The notes under the pieces: generated by a model
What the model saw: the letters and a program-made list of their open reading frames with translations, nothing else
What the model was told of the DNA's origin: nothing
Database searches by the model: none
Shown here: positions 26,508-38,862 of the stretch, piece by piece
How the letters are laid out: every line of letters starts with the position of its first letter
Position numbering within the stretch: the first letter of the stretch is position 1
Made by a program: the position numbers and the translations under genes
Assembly (NCBI GenBank): GCA_947095535.1
Contig: OX352774.1
Span: 4,092,001 to 4,156,000 of the forward strand
Direction of reading: 5' to 3'
Origin: Poecilobothrus nobilitatus
Lineage: Eukaryota; Arthropoda; Insecta; Diptera; Dolichopodidae
Length of the DNA: 64,000 bases

Positions 26508-26693
26508 GGTCTCGGTAGCCTAGTGGGTAAAGCGTATTAAATACGCTGTAAACACCGAGGGAGTGTGGGTTCGAATCCCACACGCGTCGTAAGAGTTATT
26601 CCTCCTTACGACATTTACAGCCACGTCTGAACAGAGAAGGCTGTGTAATTTCCTGTCCATATTTATGTGGCAGAAACATGCATTAAAAAAAAA
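26508..26693 (+). mobile_element. tRNA-derived SINE, copy 1
   Basis: The head contains a Pol III A box (TAGCCTAGTGG, 26516-26526) and a B box (GGTTCGAATCC inside a 5-bp T-arm stem, about 26566-26580), so it derives from a tRNA. Directly after the tRNA-like part is an 8-bp hairpin GTCGTAAG/CTTACGAC (26586-26593 and 26605-26612). A second block with CAGCC...GGCTG pairing follows, and the copy ends in CATGCATT and an A run. A homologous copy is at 37765-37950. The 72-codon minus-strand frame over it is an artefact of the SINE. Confidence 0.85.
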
Positions 26694-28503
26694 TTTTTTT
26701 CTTTGCAAGCCAGATTTTGTTCGTATATGGAAGAACATATTTGACAGAAATTGCGAATATTTGTTTCTCTTGTCAATTTTAGTGACTTCTATGTTTCTCT
26801 AAGAATATTAAATGCAATTTCCCTAGTTTATTTCCGATATCATATAGTGTGACTAGATTTGTCATGATAATATGTATAGTTCCTCATGTATACGTAATAA
26901 CAATATGTTAGGTACGATATTATTAATAATATAGACAATATGAATTGTTATTTTTTTTATCTCAAAAAGATGATGGGTGCAGAAAATTTTGCAAAAGTGA
27001 CAACATGCATTTTTTTTTCATACTTAATTCAAAAAAAAATTCAAATATCATAAATTATTTGATAAAAACTTAAAATCATCTTCATTAGTGACGCTTTTCA
27101 AATATAATTTTATATATGGATATTAAATATTCTAATTTGACGAAAATATTAAAATACATCCATTAATCATTTCAATGACATTAGGCTTGCATTACAATTC
27201 TGTATATTTATATTTAAGTAATAAGATCAATTAACACTTTTCCGTCAAACAAATCATCAATGCATTATAAAAAATTCAAAAATTTAAACCATTACTTCTT
27301 TATCGCATATCACTCCTATATTCAAATTAATTGATAGATTTTAGACAACCAAAGCAAACTTGAATGTAATGAAAACGGAGCGCAGAGTTAAAGTAACAAC
27401 ATTCAAACAAATTCATTAAATTCTATTTTTCATTCATTCTCTATTACTAAATCTAAAAATGATATTTTGCCGCTCAATGTACCTATTAATATATACAGCC
27501 AGATACAGCTAGCGTGTACTTTTGTTTTGTATGTATATTTAACTAGTAAAGCAATCATATTTGATTTCAAAAGTAAATGCGCTTTGCTTACACAAAAGCG
27601 AAATAAAAAAACGAGAAAAAGAAAGAAGAAGATGACTACGACAATAACGATCACGTCAAACAAAGTGGGTGATTAATTTGTTTGGCTTGTGTTGAATTTG
27701 ACACCGCAGTGTGATATTCATTTTTCGTTTTCGTTTTGTTTCTTTTTCTTACTATTTTATTTTCTTGTTTCTATTAAAATTTAAATACATTCAACCTAAC
27801 CTAGTAAAACAATGTCGTCGACAAAACAATTAATTTTGATTAAACTGAGAACAAAAAAAAAAAACAAAAAAAACATAAAAAAAACAGAAAATTAAACATA
27901 GAAATTAAAGATTTGCCTGGTATGCAATTAGAGCGCAGTACAATAATTATGTTGAACAAAGTTGAAAAAAAAAAAAAAAATAGTTGTTATTTTTTGTTAC
28001 AATTATTTTTTTTTTCTTTTTTAACTGTATAAGTTATATTCATTCGGATTCAGATTTAATTACTTACTTAGTTACAAGAATGCATATTATATGAGTTGAA
28101 TATGAAAAAAGTTATTTTTAAAGATTAACATGTCCATTTAAACTGAAATTCAATATTAAATATACATACTTAAGTTTGTTTGGTATTTAGGACTTTACTG
28201 ATTTGAGTTGCAATTAAAAATATTTTTTTAATACTAAATTTTTTTTTCTTTTAATTACAATGTACATTGTACATAATATGTAAATTTTAAACATTTTTAG
28301 TTACTAATAATTTTATTAGTTTTTCGGAATTCATAAACGGTTGATTATTATAGCAATTATAAGATTCAAGTTAATTTTGAATTGGAATACATTTGAAATT
28401 TTTGATTAATTAATTCTTTGTAATTAAATCTTTTTAATTCAATTATATTTAAAACAATATTAAGATCGATATTCAACATTATAATGTAAAAGATATTTTG
28501 TAT
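26694..28503. other. Non-coding DNA
   Basis: No gene was recognised. Around 27360-27830 the composition is more mixed, with short frames on both strands overlapping each other; neither has a domain, so I do not call them. Confidence 0.45.
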
Positions 28504-28715
28504 GGGAACGTGTCATATGCCTTAGCCTGTATTTCATATGCCTGTGTCATTTGACTGTCTTTTTTGCAAATTTCCTGTATTATCATTTGACTGTACTATA
28601 ATTTGTCGGTATTTCATTTGACTGTTTTTTATTTGATTGTATTGTATTTGATTACATTTCAGTTTTCAGGCAAGTGATATATAGTCAAGTGACATACAGT
28701 CAAATAAAATATAGT
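28504..28715. repeat. Cluster of TTTGACTGTA words with inverted copies
   Basis: Between 28545 and 28640 the word CATTTGACTGT and variants (ATTTGATTGTA) occur five or more times in the forward direction. At 28680-28713 the same word appears inverted (ACAGTCAAATAAAATATAG, ATAGTCAAGTGA). The arrangement is a small, irregular fold-back repeat, perhaps a decayed MITE with sub-repeats. No ends or duplications are visible. Confidence 0.5.
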
Positions 28716-31700
28716 TTTGGGATTGTAAACCTTCTCGTATATAGTTAATATAAATCAATAATAAAATTGTCATGACAGTACTTATTCTGATTCTAATTAA
28801 TTTTCCAGTCACGTTTTAATACTTGTGTTACATAAAATAGTTACTTAATTTCTTTCCTATAATTTAGGTTTGAGGTTTGAGTCTTGACTATAATAATCCA
28901 TCAGATTCCATCAAATAAAAACACATATTTATTGGCTTGACAATACCAGGTAGTTTTATGTTGCTTTTACCTTTGGTTTTGTTAAAAGAATGTAATTAAT
29001 TAATAAATATCATGCTTACAAAATACTTTTATTACTAAAGTCAGACCAAAAAGCCATTGATTAAAGAATTTAAGTTGATGACTCAATACGTACCCACATA
29101 TACCTAGATATTATAACTTATCATAATTTATTTGTTAACTTTTAAAAGTTTGTTTTAATTAACAGGCTCTTAATTTATATTTTCTATGTCTGTAATTTTA
29201 TTTACACTAATAAGCTTTTTTTTAAAATTAGTTTTTTTTAGTTTTTTTTTTAAATTTTTATCTTATCAATTGTTATTTTTTTTTTACTTAATATTTGTTT
29301 TTCCCAAATAAAAAAACAACAACAACAACAACCAGAACAAAAAAGTTTTATGGATACAAACTTATCTCGTATGCAAATAAATGATATTTTGATCTTTAAT
29401 TACGAATTACAACAGTTTTTATTTTTACAAAATTATACTCAAGGTTGCAAAATATTTACAAATTTTATACCTTTTAGAAAAACAAAATAACATTTTAAGA
29501 AAGACAAGTACATATGTACATAACAAATGATAATGTCAGTCTCAGTTTTCTAAATAATAAAAAGTTATATTTGATTTTATATATGATTGTATGTATGTAT
29601 AAATTTTAATTAAATTTATCTTTTTTATGTATATATATATATATATATGAATATAAATTTACATATTATATAATATAGATGTACTTAAAACCTTTTTAAT
29701 AATAAAATTTTGTAAGACTCATTATTAAATTAATTATTATAGGCTTAACAAAATATAGGACCTAATCTGTTATTATTATGTATTCAATTTTCATTTGTTC
29801 ATTTGTTTTTAATTTACTACTTACTGACTTAAAAATTAATTACTTTACATTCCGTTGTCATGTAATTTAGCTTAAAAAAAAAAAAATAAACTTTTTTCTC
29901 TTTCTATGATAAAATTGTACAACTTAATTTCTAACAAATTATCCCAATTACCAAATTTAAGTACAAAAAAAAAAAAAAATATATCATATAACTTTCTAAT
30001 CTTATGAATGATCTTAATGTCAAAATCATTTCATCTCAACCAACCACGAACTAATAGATCCTCTTTTTTTCTTACCCAAATACATTTTTATTTTCTTACC
30101 AAAAATGGTTCACACAAAATTATTTAATTTTATAACATGTATATGTAAGTGTATATACAGTATATATATAAGCCAATAACAATAACTACCTATAACAACA
30201 ACAGTAACAGTTTTTTTTTTATAATGGACAATTGAAAAATCAATTTTAACTGCCTTTACAAAACCTTTATTTTTCATATAAAATAAGTTCCAAAAAAAAA
30301 AAAAAGGCAACAAAAAAAAAATTCTCTTGAAATTTCATTTTTTGGAATGGCAAAACCCACCTTCAAATCTCTATTTTGTTTTTCTGATCCCATAAAAATA
30401 AAATAAAAACCCAAGAACCCTCTTAATATTTCGACTTACTGTAATTTTTATTTTTACTGTAATTTTTTATTTTTATCATGAATTGTGCATTTAAATTTTT
30501 TTTACTATGATTACCTTCTTACAACAATAATATATACATATAAACAAATTTTGTTAAAGTTGTTTTTGTTGTTGTTATTGTTTTTGTAATATTATTTTAT
30601 TGCACTTGAATTGCATATGATGATGCATCAACAATAGACAAACAACTATCCAGTATCCATAGATTAAACAAATGTATATGTAGTATTAATATAGTAACCA
30701 CCAGTTTACCTTTATTTGAGTACATTAAGAAGGTATGTGAGTAAAAAGCCCACACATATGGATTGAAATATTTTAAATGCTGCTGTTGCCGCTGAATGTT
30801 GATGATTATAATGGCATATAAATGTGATTTTATTGATTTTTTTTTTTTTTTTTTGGTTTTTGTTGTCGTTTTGGAGATAATATAATTTTATGTAACAGTA
30901 TAGTATAATATTATAGGTTTAACGTTTTGTAATGCTATTACTGCGGTAATGAGCCTATATGGTAATAAAGCAAAGAAAACATTAATTTAGTGAAATTTAG
31001 TAAAACATTTAGAAATAAGTAAACAATTTATAAATTTAAGCTTTTCTCCTAATAAAATTTTTTGGATTCTACTAAAGTGGACACAAAAAAATAATTAAAT
31101 TTATAAATTTCGGATTTTACTTAAGCTTCATTGTGTAAGCTTACACTTTGACAAGTGATGTAAATGTTTAAAGAATATTTTGAAAAAAATTCGGCTATTT
31201 ACAGATATTTTAAACATGATGTTAAAACGCTTAGTTTGTCATTGTTTATTGGACATTTTCTTAAAAGATCTAAAAAAAAAAGATCAAGTATTCCATATAG
31301 GGTTTTCATTTTCTTTACAGAGGATCAAATTTACAAGTATTAAAACATTATAATTTTTGTATCCTATAAACAACAGGACTGATAAACGTGTCACAAAAAG
31401 AAGCTTATAGTACGCCCTCTATATTATTTGGTATGGAATTTTACATTTTCATATAGTCTAAAAATGGTGTCAAACATAAAAATCTTTTACATTTTTTTTC
31501 TTTTTTTAAATACAGGTGGACATGGATGGTATTTTTATTTTGTTTTCATTTAATGAATGGACATCGAGTACCAATAAAATATCTTTTTAACGCATCAACA
31601 GTTGAATTTAGTTCGATTTAATTTGTTTATGTATAAAATAATATGACGGTCATTATTGGGCTCATCGTATCACCACCTTAAAATTGATTCGTACATACCT

Positions 31701-32058
31701 ATTAGCACAAAAAATAAATGCTTATACCTATACATATTCGAAAATTATTAATTCGATTTTATTAAAAATCGATTAAGGAAATTGTTTTCTTAAGATACTT
31801 TTTTTTCAGATATAATTGAGATTTATCGTGGATGTTATATTATACATTTTAAAATCTATACCAAAATAGTCACTTAAGAAAACTTTAAGATATGTTTTTT
31901 TTTAATTTGGTATATTTGTTGCTATTATAATTTTAAAATCATTACAGAATTATTATAATATAATAAAATTATTTAAATTTTATTTTTTATTGACGTTTAT
32001 GAGTATTTTTTGTATGAATCTATAAATGCCTCATAAGAGCATATAGAAATGCTTTTTA
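28716..32058. other. AT-rich non-coding DNA, nothing recognised
   Basis: Holds a (TA)n run at 29629-29648 and a (CAA)n run near 29318-29333. No gene or bounded repeat seen. Confidence 0.5.
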
Positions 32059-33620
32059 AACGAGGAAGAATACAGTTGACTTTGTCAACTCTTAGATACC
32101 CGTACGAACCGTTAGTATGTTCACAGCCTGTCACTCTGCTTACAATATTATTTTTTTAATATTTTAGTATTTTAAAATAATTTGGGTGAATTTTATAATT
32201 TCTAGTACTATGGGTTGTACATATATTCAAACTATATGTTTATATGTACATTCTTCAAAAGCAGATTCTAACCTTTCACATAACGATTATCAATCCAAAA
32301 CTTTTTCAAATATTCTATAGTACCATTTAATACTAAGCGGTAAATGTACATATATTAAATTTACTTAGTACAAAATAGTAAATATAATTTTAAATATTAT
32401 ATTATATTTAAATATGTATTCCATTGACAGAATAATTTCTTATAAGTACAATAAAATACATATATGTATGTAAATACGGCGCTATATAATATACATCTAT
32501 ACTCTTATCATTCATTCACTAGTGACATATACGATATGTAAATAAACATGATATTATATAAGTATGTATATATATCAATATCATATAAATAAAAATTCTT
32601 CAAGCAACCGTTATGTTGTTTATTTATTTACATTTTTTTGTACTACGCATTATATCCTCAACAACTTCAAATTATCGAGTAAAACAAAATGGAGAAAATT
32701 CGTTAAAGAAATTTGTTAGAAAATTTGAAAAAATCAAGTAACACTTTCGTCAATTATAAAGTAACCCTATATTATTAAAAAAAGTTGTTAACAGAAATAA
32801 GAGTATAATGTTGAAGCTTTAATTTTTGTGTATTACTTCAAAAAAATTTTAACAGGTGTTTAAAAATAGGAAATTTCCAGTTTTTGACCCCTTACAGCTC
32901 CTAAACGGGGAGTGATACAAAAAAAATTTCTGAAATGACTCATACTTATTTTCAAAGATCTAACTTCTGTCAAAGTTTCCAAGTTTAAGCGTTTAGAAGA
33001 TAGAAGGGTTAAAGGATTTTGCAAAATTTGAGTTTTGCATAACGGTAAATTAAGACACCGTATGCCACAAATATATATTTATTGTATATATACTTTTAAA
33101 GCTAATGAAAGTAGTAATCGTTTGGCGTTATCAAAATGAAGATATACCTTATACAACTTGTGCTATAACAATTTAAATATAGAGCTTTTTTGAACCTTTG
33201 GGGAGCTGTATCTCCGTAACGGGTGGGGCTACAAAAAAAAGTTATTAAAAATAAAATTAATATTTATGTGAGATCTATCAGCAGTTAAAATTTCATAGCT
33301 CTATTTCAAAAAAAATGTCGGGATCTAAAAGTTAGGTGTTCGAGAGCTACCCTAAGTTTTGGTCCAAACTCAACCAAAAAAAATAGGGAACCTACAAATT
33401 ACTCCCAGAATATTTTGTGTAAATTTGAAGATTCTAGCTTTCTTAGTTTTTGAGTTAGCGTGCTGACGGACGGACAGACGGACGGACTGACATGGCTCAA
33501 AAGTCTTAGAATTTTTTTCTGATCCGATCCATACTTTTGAAGGTATATCTAGCTCGCTTATTTCGAGGTGTTACAAACGGAGGAGTAATTTTATTATACC
33601 CGATCTTATCGTACGGGTAT
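32059..33620 (-). mobile_element. DINE-1-like (HINE) element, copy 2, about 1.56 kb
   Basis: Colinear with copy 1 over its whole length. Subterminal inverted repeats are intact (32096-32107 and 33609-33620), the 3' hairpin AGTTGAC/GTCAACT is intact (32074-32090), and the GGAC tract is interrupted (33464-33487). It lacks a short stretch between two 'ACAGGTGTT' direct repeats that copies 1 and 3 retain, which accounts for most of its shorter length. It has no coding capacity. Same orientation as copies 1 and 3. Confidence 0.85.
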
Positions 33621-34871
33621 AATTATTTTAAATTGGTTTTTTGATTTTCAATTAATTTTCAAAATATATTATAATATGACCAAAGTTGAAATAATATTTC
33701 CCATCAGATACAGTATATATACCATTATTAGTTTAATATTTTAGGGATATAAGTAACACAGCTACATTTTGATGTAAATCTATTGCATTGCCTTTATTAC
33801 TATGTGTTGCAGAATTTGTCTTCACATATAAAATACTTCTGTCAGCCTTACTGCCTCTAATAAACTAAAAAGTCTGTATCTGTAAAGGGTTTATTACTGG
33901 CAGTTCATCTTCAATAACGCAATATGTTTCAGTAGATGTCAAATATTTTGCTCGGAGTACAGTTCCGCTAGTTTTGATTATGTGTAGAGATTCTTTTTCT
34001 TTTTTGTATATGCATTATATTGTCATTCGCTATTTTAATTTTGTTTGAGTGCCGGTTTAGTCGTCAGTATTCCGGCCAGTCTGCTAGAATTTTAATTTGT
34101 TTTTACTGAATCCCATATTTTTTTCCGATCTGTTAGGTTTATAATTTCCCAGAAGCTGCTTATAACTACCATAGAATATTACTTTAAATAAAAATTTAAG
34201 GTTTTTTAGGAATCGTAACACACAAAGTGATGACTTTTAAAAAATAAAAATAAGTACAGAAATTAATTTATTTTAATTACTTATGTTTGAATTTAAAATT
34301 ACGTATATAGTTTTAAAATATAATCTGTTATAAATTTGGCGTTTTGAGCATGTTGAACTTTATTCTATAGTATATTGTATTTTATTAAATAATTTATGTA
34401 TATATACGTATATGTACATAAAAAACTGTTTTGATTCTGATTTTTTTTTTTTCTAAATTGAAAGAACTATACTTTGCCTGCTGTTTTCTATAATTATAAT
34501 CTTATGTAAAATTAATTAAATTTACTCGCAATCACAAATGTTTATAAAATCTGTTCATCTTAATTAGGTCAGAACAATAATTGAAAGTTATTTTGATGTA
34601 ATTCGGATCCTTTTGAATTTCTGGTTGTACTTATGTTAATTGAATTAATTTTTATTATGCTTTTTTTTATTATTTTTATGTTTTGTATAGATTTTATATT
34701 TACATTAAAATTCACCTCAAATACAACTGAAAACTGCTCTTCTCTATAGTATTACACCAAACATTTGTTTATTTTAATTTTTCGTTTTTGTTTTGTTTTT
34801 TTTTATTTTTCCATTTAACATACAATCGGTTCTATCTATCAAATGTTTAAAGCAAAACACTTCATTTGGCA

Positions 34872-34970
34872 ATGATCCAACGTCGTGCTATTAGATTGAA
34901 TGAAATTGAAATTGATTCAGCTTATGAGGCAAATGCATTGGTTAAAAGGGTGTGCAATAGAAGCAGATAA
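34872..34970 (+). CDS. Possible short coding frame or exon, 32 aa, unrecognised
   Basis: An ATG at 34872 opens 32 codons ending in TAA (34968-34970). The protein reads MIQRRAIRLNEI, then EIDSAYEANALVKRV. It has a balanced mix of charged and hydrophobic residues, unlike the Phe/Lys/Ile-rich junk frames around it, and codon use (CGT, GCT, GAA, TTG) looks coding. The frame is open for seven more codons upstream of the ATG, so it could be the last exon of a gene whose other exons are not visible. No homologue is recognised and no convincing acceptor was found. It could equally be chance; I include it only as a candidate. Confidence 0.2.
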   Translation: MIQRRAIRLNEIEIDSAYEANALVKRVCNRSR

Positions 34971-34993
34971 AAAAAAATTAAAAAAACAATAAA

Positions 34994-35014
34994 CAGAACC
35001 ATTTAGTGGTTCTG
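34994..35014. repeat. Short perfect hairpin followed by T run
   Basis: CAGAACCA (34994-35001) pairs with TGGTTCTG (35007-35014) around a 5-base loop, with a long T tract from about 35022. It lies 24 bases after the stop of the 34872-34970 frame. Its significance is unknown. Confidence 0.5.
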
Positions 35015-35978
35015 TAAAATATTTTTTTTTTTTTTTTTTGTGTAAAGTTCAATAAAAATTTTTGGAAAATAAGAACCCAATGTTGCGGATGAAGGAAAAT
35101 GTTTTGGATAATGAATTTCACACTTTTACGTAAATTTTATTTTTATTTTTTTGTTGATTTTCTCCAAAAAAATATTAAGTACAAATGTTTGATTCATGAA
35201 AAAGCTAAAAATTATAAAAAAAAAATAAATAAACTTAAGTGCCAGTAAACGACCGGAAAGTATATAAGAAGTGTAGAAGCATTTTTATATAAAATTGTTA
35301 GGAAATCATGAAAAATCTGTTCCGAATAAAAGAATAAAAGAACTTTAAATGGATGATAAATTAAAAGATCGGGGTCAAGTATTCTTCATCATGAACACTA
35401 CAAACAAACAAAGAATTAAAAATTAAGAAGAAAAATATTTTAAAGTTCTTTAAAACTCCCACTTAAGGGGAGAAAAAAAAATTTTGAATAAAACTCTTTT
35501 TTGTTTTTTTTTTGGTGAAATTGAAAGTGTAATTTATTATTTACAGATTTGTCGGATTTTATATTTTGTGTAATAAATTTGAATTTGGATTTTAAAATAC
35601 TGTTATTTTCATATGTGCGTTAAGTGATTTGTTTACTGAAAATATAGTTAAAAGAAAAAATAAGTTAATAGCTTCTTGAGTTTCTTTTATTTTTATGTGG
35701 TAACATGTTTTGCATCGATTTTTTAAATCTTTGAATAAAACTTAAAAGAAAAAATAGAGTATGTTTAAAATCTATTCTTTTTGCATATTTTCTTTAAATT
35801 AAATGTTTATCTTAAAAGCTTACATAAAATTGATCATAAAATTTTTTTGAACTAAAAGCCTACTGGTAATTTATGACACTTAGTGCTAAATATTTAATAT
35901 TTATTATATTTTTCATTACTTCGGTACCAACTTTCAAAATTAATTTAATTTTCTTTTTGTAATTAAAAATATGTTCAA

Positions 35979-37563
35979 AACGAGGAAGAATACAGTTGCC
36001 TTTGTCAACTCTTAGATACCCGTACGAACCGTTAGTATGTTAACAGCCTGTCACTCTGCTCACAATATTATTTTTTTAATATTTTATTATTTTAAAATAA
36101 TTTGGGCGAATTTTATAATTTCTAGAACTATGGGTTGTACATATATTCAAACTATATGTTTATATGTACATTCTTCGAAAGCAGATTCTAACCTTTCACA
36201 TAACGATTATCAATCCAAAACTTTTTCAAATATTCTATAGTACCATTTAATACTAAGCGGTAAATGTACATATATTAAATTTACTTAGTACAAAATAGTA
36301 AATATAATTTTAAATATTATATTATATTATATTTAAATATTCCATTGACAGAATAATTTCTTATAAGTACAATAAAATACATATATGTATGCAAATACGG
36401 CGCTATATAATATACATCTATACTCTTATCATTCATTCACTAGTGACATATACGATATGTAAATAAACATGATATTATATAAGTATGTATATATATTAAT
36501 ATCATATAAATAAAAATTCTTCAAGCAACCGTTATGTTGTTTATTTATTTGCATTTTTATGTACTACGCATTATATCCTCAACAATTTCAAATTATCGCG
36601 TAAAACAAAATGGAAAAAATTTGTTGAACAAATTTGTTAGAAAATTTGAAAAAATCAAGTAACACTTTCGTCAATTATAAAGTAACCCTATATTATTAAA
36701 AAAAGTTGTTAACAGAAATAAGAGTATGATGTCGAAGCTTTAATTTTTGTGTATTACTTCAAAAAAATTTTAACAGGTGTTCAAGTTACAGGTGTTTAAA
36801 AATAGGAAATTTTCAGTTTTTGACTCCTTACAGGTCCTAAACGGGGGGTGATACAAAAAAAATTTCTGAAATGACTTATACTTATTTTCAAAGATCTAAC
36901 TTCTGTCAAAATTTCAAGTTTCCAGCTTAACCCGTTCAGAAGATAGAAGGGTTAAAGGATTTTGCAAAATTTTAGTTTCGCATAACGGTAAATTAAGACA
37001 CCGTATGCCACAAATATATATTTATTATATATATATTTTTAAAGCTAATAAAAGTAGTAATCGTTTGGCGTTTTCAAAATGAACATATACTTTATACAAC
37101 TTGTGCTATAACAATTTAAATATAGAGCTTTTTTGAACCTTTGGGGAGCTGTAGCTCCGTAACGGGTGGGGCTACAAAAAAAAGTTATTAAAAATAAAAT
37201 TAATATTTTTGTGAGATCTATCAGTAGTTAAAATTTCATAGCTCTATTGCAAAAAAAATGTGGGGATCTAAAAGTTAGGTGTTCGAGAGCTACCCTAAGG
37301 CTTGGTCCAAACTCAACCAAAAAAAATAGGGAACCTACAAATTACTCCCAAAATATTTTGTGTAAATTTCAAGATTCTAGCTTTCTTAGTTTTTGAGTTA
37401 GCGTGCTGACGGACGGACGGACGGACGGACGGACATGGCTCAAAAGTCTTAGAATTTTTTTCTGATCCGATCCATACCTTTGAAGGTATATCTAGCTCGC
37501 TTATTTCGAGGTGTTTCAAACGGAGGAGTAATTTTATTATACCCGATCCTATCGTACGGGTAT
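35979..37563 (-). mobile_element. DINE-1-like (HINE) element, copy 3, about 1.59 kb
   Basis: Colinear with copies 1 and 2. Subterminal inverted repeats ATACCCGTACGA at 36016-36027 and 37552-37563 are exact. The uninterrupted GGAC tract is at 37408-37433. The 3' hairpin has one substitution in its stem (AGTTGCC at 35994-36000 against GTCAACT at 36004-36010). It lies only about 2.4 kb from copy 2 in the same orientation. The frames over it (36037-36240 plus, 37313-37627 minus) are artefacts of the repeat. Confidence 0.85.
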
Positions 37564-37764
37564 AAAAATTTACTTGCATTTTAACAAAATTGAAATCATA
37601 CCTACTAAGCTTAACATAAATACTCAAATGTAAACTAAATAATATAACCTATAGTAATTATTAAAATAAAATATTTATAAATACTTCTTTCTTCAAAATA
37701 ATTTCAAAATAAAATTCATTTAAAATTATCCTCATTTTTACACCAAAAACTATTTATAGAAATC

Positions 37765-37950
37765 GGAGCCTCGGTGGCCTAGTGGCGGTAAGAGCGTATA
37801 AAATACGCTGTAAACACCTGGGGAATCTGGGTTCGAATCCTACACATGTCGTAAGAGGTATGCCCCCTTACGACATTTACAGCCACGCCTGAACAGGAAA
37901 GGCTGTGTAATTTCCTGCCGACATTTATGTGACAGAGAAATGCATTAAAA
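37765..37950 (+). mobile_element. tRNA-derived SINE, copy 2
   Basis: Homologous to the SINE at 26508 over its full length. It has an A-box-like GTGGCCTAGTGG, a B box GGTTCGAATCC (about 37829-37840), the 8-bp hairpin GTCGTAAG/CTTACGAC (37848-37855 and 37867-37874), then the CAGCC...GGCTG block and a TGCATTAAAAA end. The two copies differ by scattered substitutions and small indels, indicating independent old insertions. No clear target duplication was found. Confidence 0.85.
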
Positions 37951-38210
37951 ATGAATTCTTCTAAAGACGTCATAAATTAAAGAAATATCATCCTCATTTT
38001 GTATATATTATTTTGAATCTAAATAGACAAATGCTTCTTTTGAAATATACACATATATGCATATATATAAACATATTTCAATAATATATTATAAATTAAC
38101 ATTTAAAGGTTCTATATATTAGGGTTAACTATTAATGCAAATTTTTAGTATACGTTAGTATACTTCTTTCTAAATTTAAATTTTATTTTCTCAAACTAAT
38201 TTTGAGATTG
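37951..38210. other. AT-rich non-coding DNA
   Basis: Nothing recognised. Confidence 0.5.
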
Positions 38211-38862
38211 GCCACGAAACACCAGATACAAAAATCCCAAACACAAAATCCTAAAATTCAAGATCATAAAATTCAAAATCCCAAAATTCCAAAATGACAA
38301 AATCCAAAAATACCAAAATTTGAAAGCAGCTTTCTTATCAATATCATAATTCCTTTTGAATTTTTTTTTATTTCGGATGTGGTTCGATTTATTGTAAACA
38401 AAAGTATTTATTGCAAAAATTGTAGAAAAAAAAATTTTAAAAAAGTCAGTTGAATGCGAAAAATGTTGGAAAAAAATGTATAAAAGAATATATTATGACT
38501 AAAAATTTATATTGCTTTTAATAAATATTCTGCAAAAAGTGTATAACTTTGATTTCATAACCAACTAAAACATAACTTCAAATTCAGAATATCGCATTTG
38601 CATACATAACTATGTATAAATGTATATATATATATATATAGACATGTATATGCTAAACATATCTAAACAACATGAAACAACGCACGAAATTAATTGTTTT
38701 CTTAATAATCCTGATTGGCTTCAGCCCCAAACCCCTACTAAACAATTCCCTCATTTTGTAGATAACTAATTCATAAATCTGTAAATTTGCTTTACTTTTT
38801 GAAGTTTTGGAATTTTATGATATTTTGGGATTTTGCAATTTTGTCATTTGGGATTTCGTGGC
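38211..38862. mobile_element. Inverted-repeat element with AAAATCCCAAAATTC sub-repeats
   Basis: It begins GCCACGAAA (38211-38219) and ends TTTCGTGGC (38854-38862). Inside the left end (38230-38330) the words AAAATCCCAAAATTC, AAAATGACAAAATCC and ATCATAAAATTC repeat. The right end (38802-38853) holds the same words inverted (GGGATTTTGCAATTTTGTC, GGAATTTTATGATATT). The centre, about 450 bp, has no coding frame and includes a TA microsatellite near 38618-38640. This is a non-autonomous fold-back or MITE-type element. No target duplication is evident and the superfamily is not assignable. Confidence 0.65.

Larger units (their letters stand above)
33621..35978. other. Non-coding DNA between two DINE-1-like copies
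   Basis: The segment at about 33750-34150 is less AT-biased and contains text such as GAGTGCCGGTTTAGTCG and TCCGGCCAGTCTGC, but no frame stays open and no family is recognised; it may be an old transposon relic. The 34872-34970 open frame is listed separately. The rest is homopolymer-rich. Confidence 0.45.

Noticed and set aside
26508..26590. Genuine tRNA gene
   Set aside because: A and B boxes are present, but the acceptor stem does not close and the sequence continues into SINE-specific hairpin blocks shared by two other copies.
26520..26738. 72-codon minus-strand frame containing CGIRTHTP
   Set aside because: It is the antisense of the tRNA-derived SINE; this kind of peptide is a well-known artefact of tRNA-like B boxes. 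The same applies to 37779-37973.
37313..37627. 104-codon minus-strand frame
   Set aside because: Lies over the 5' part of the DINE-1-like element, including translation of the GTCC array (the SVRPSVR text). The element is non-coding.
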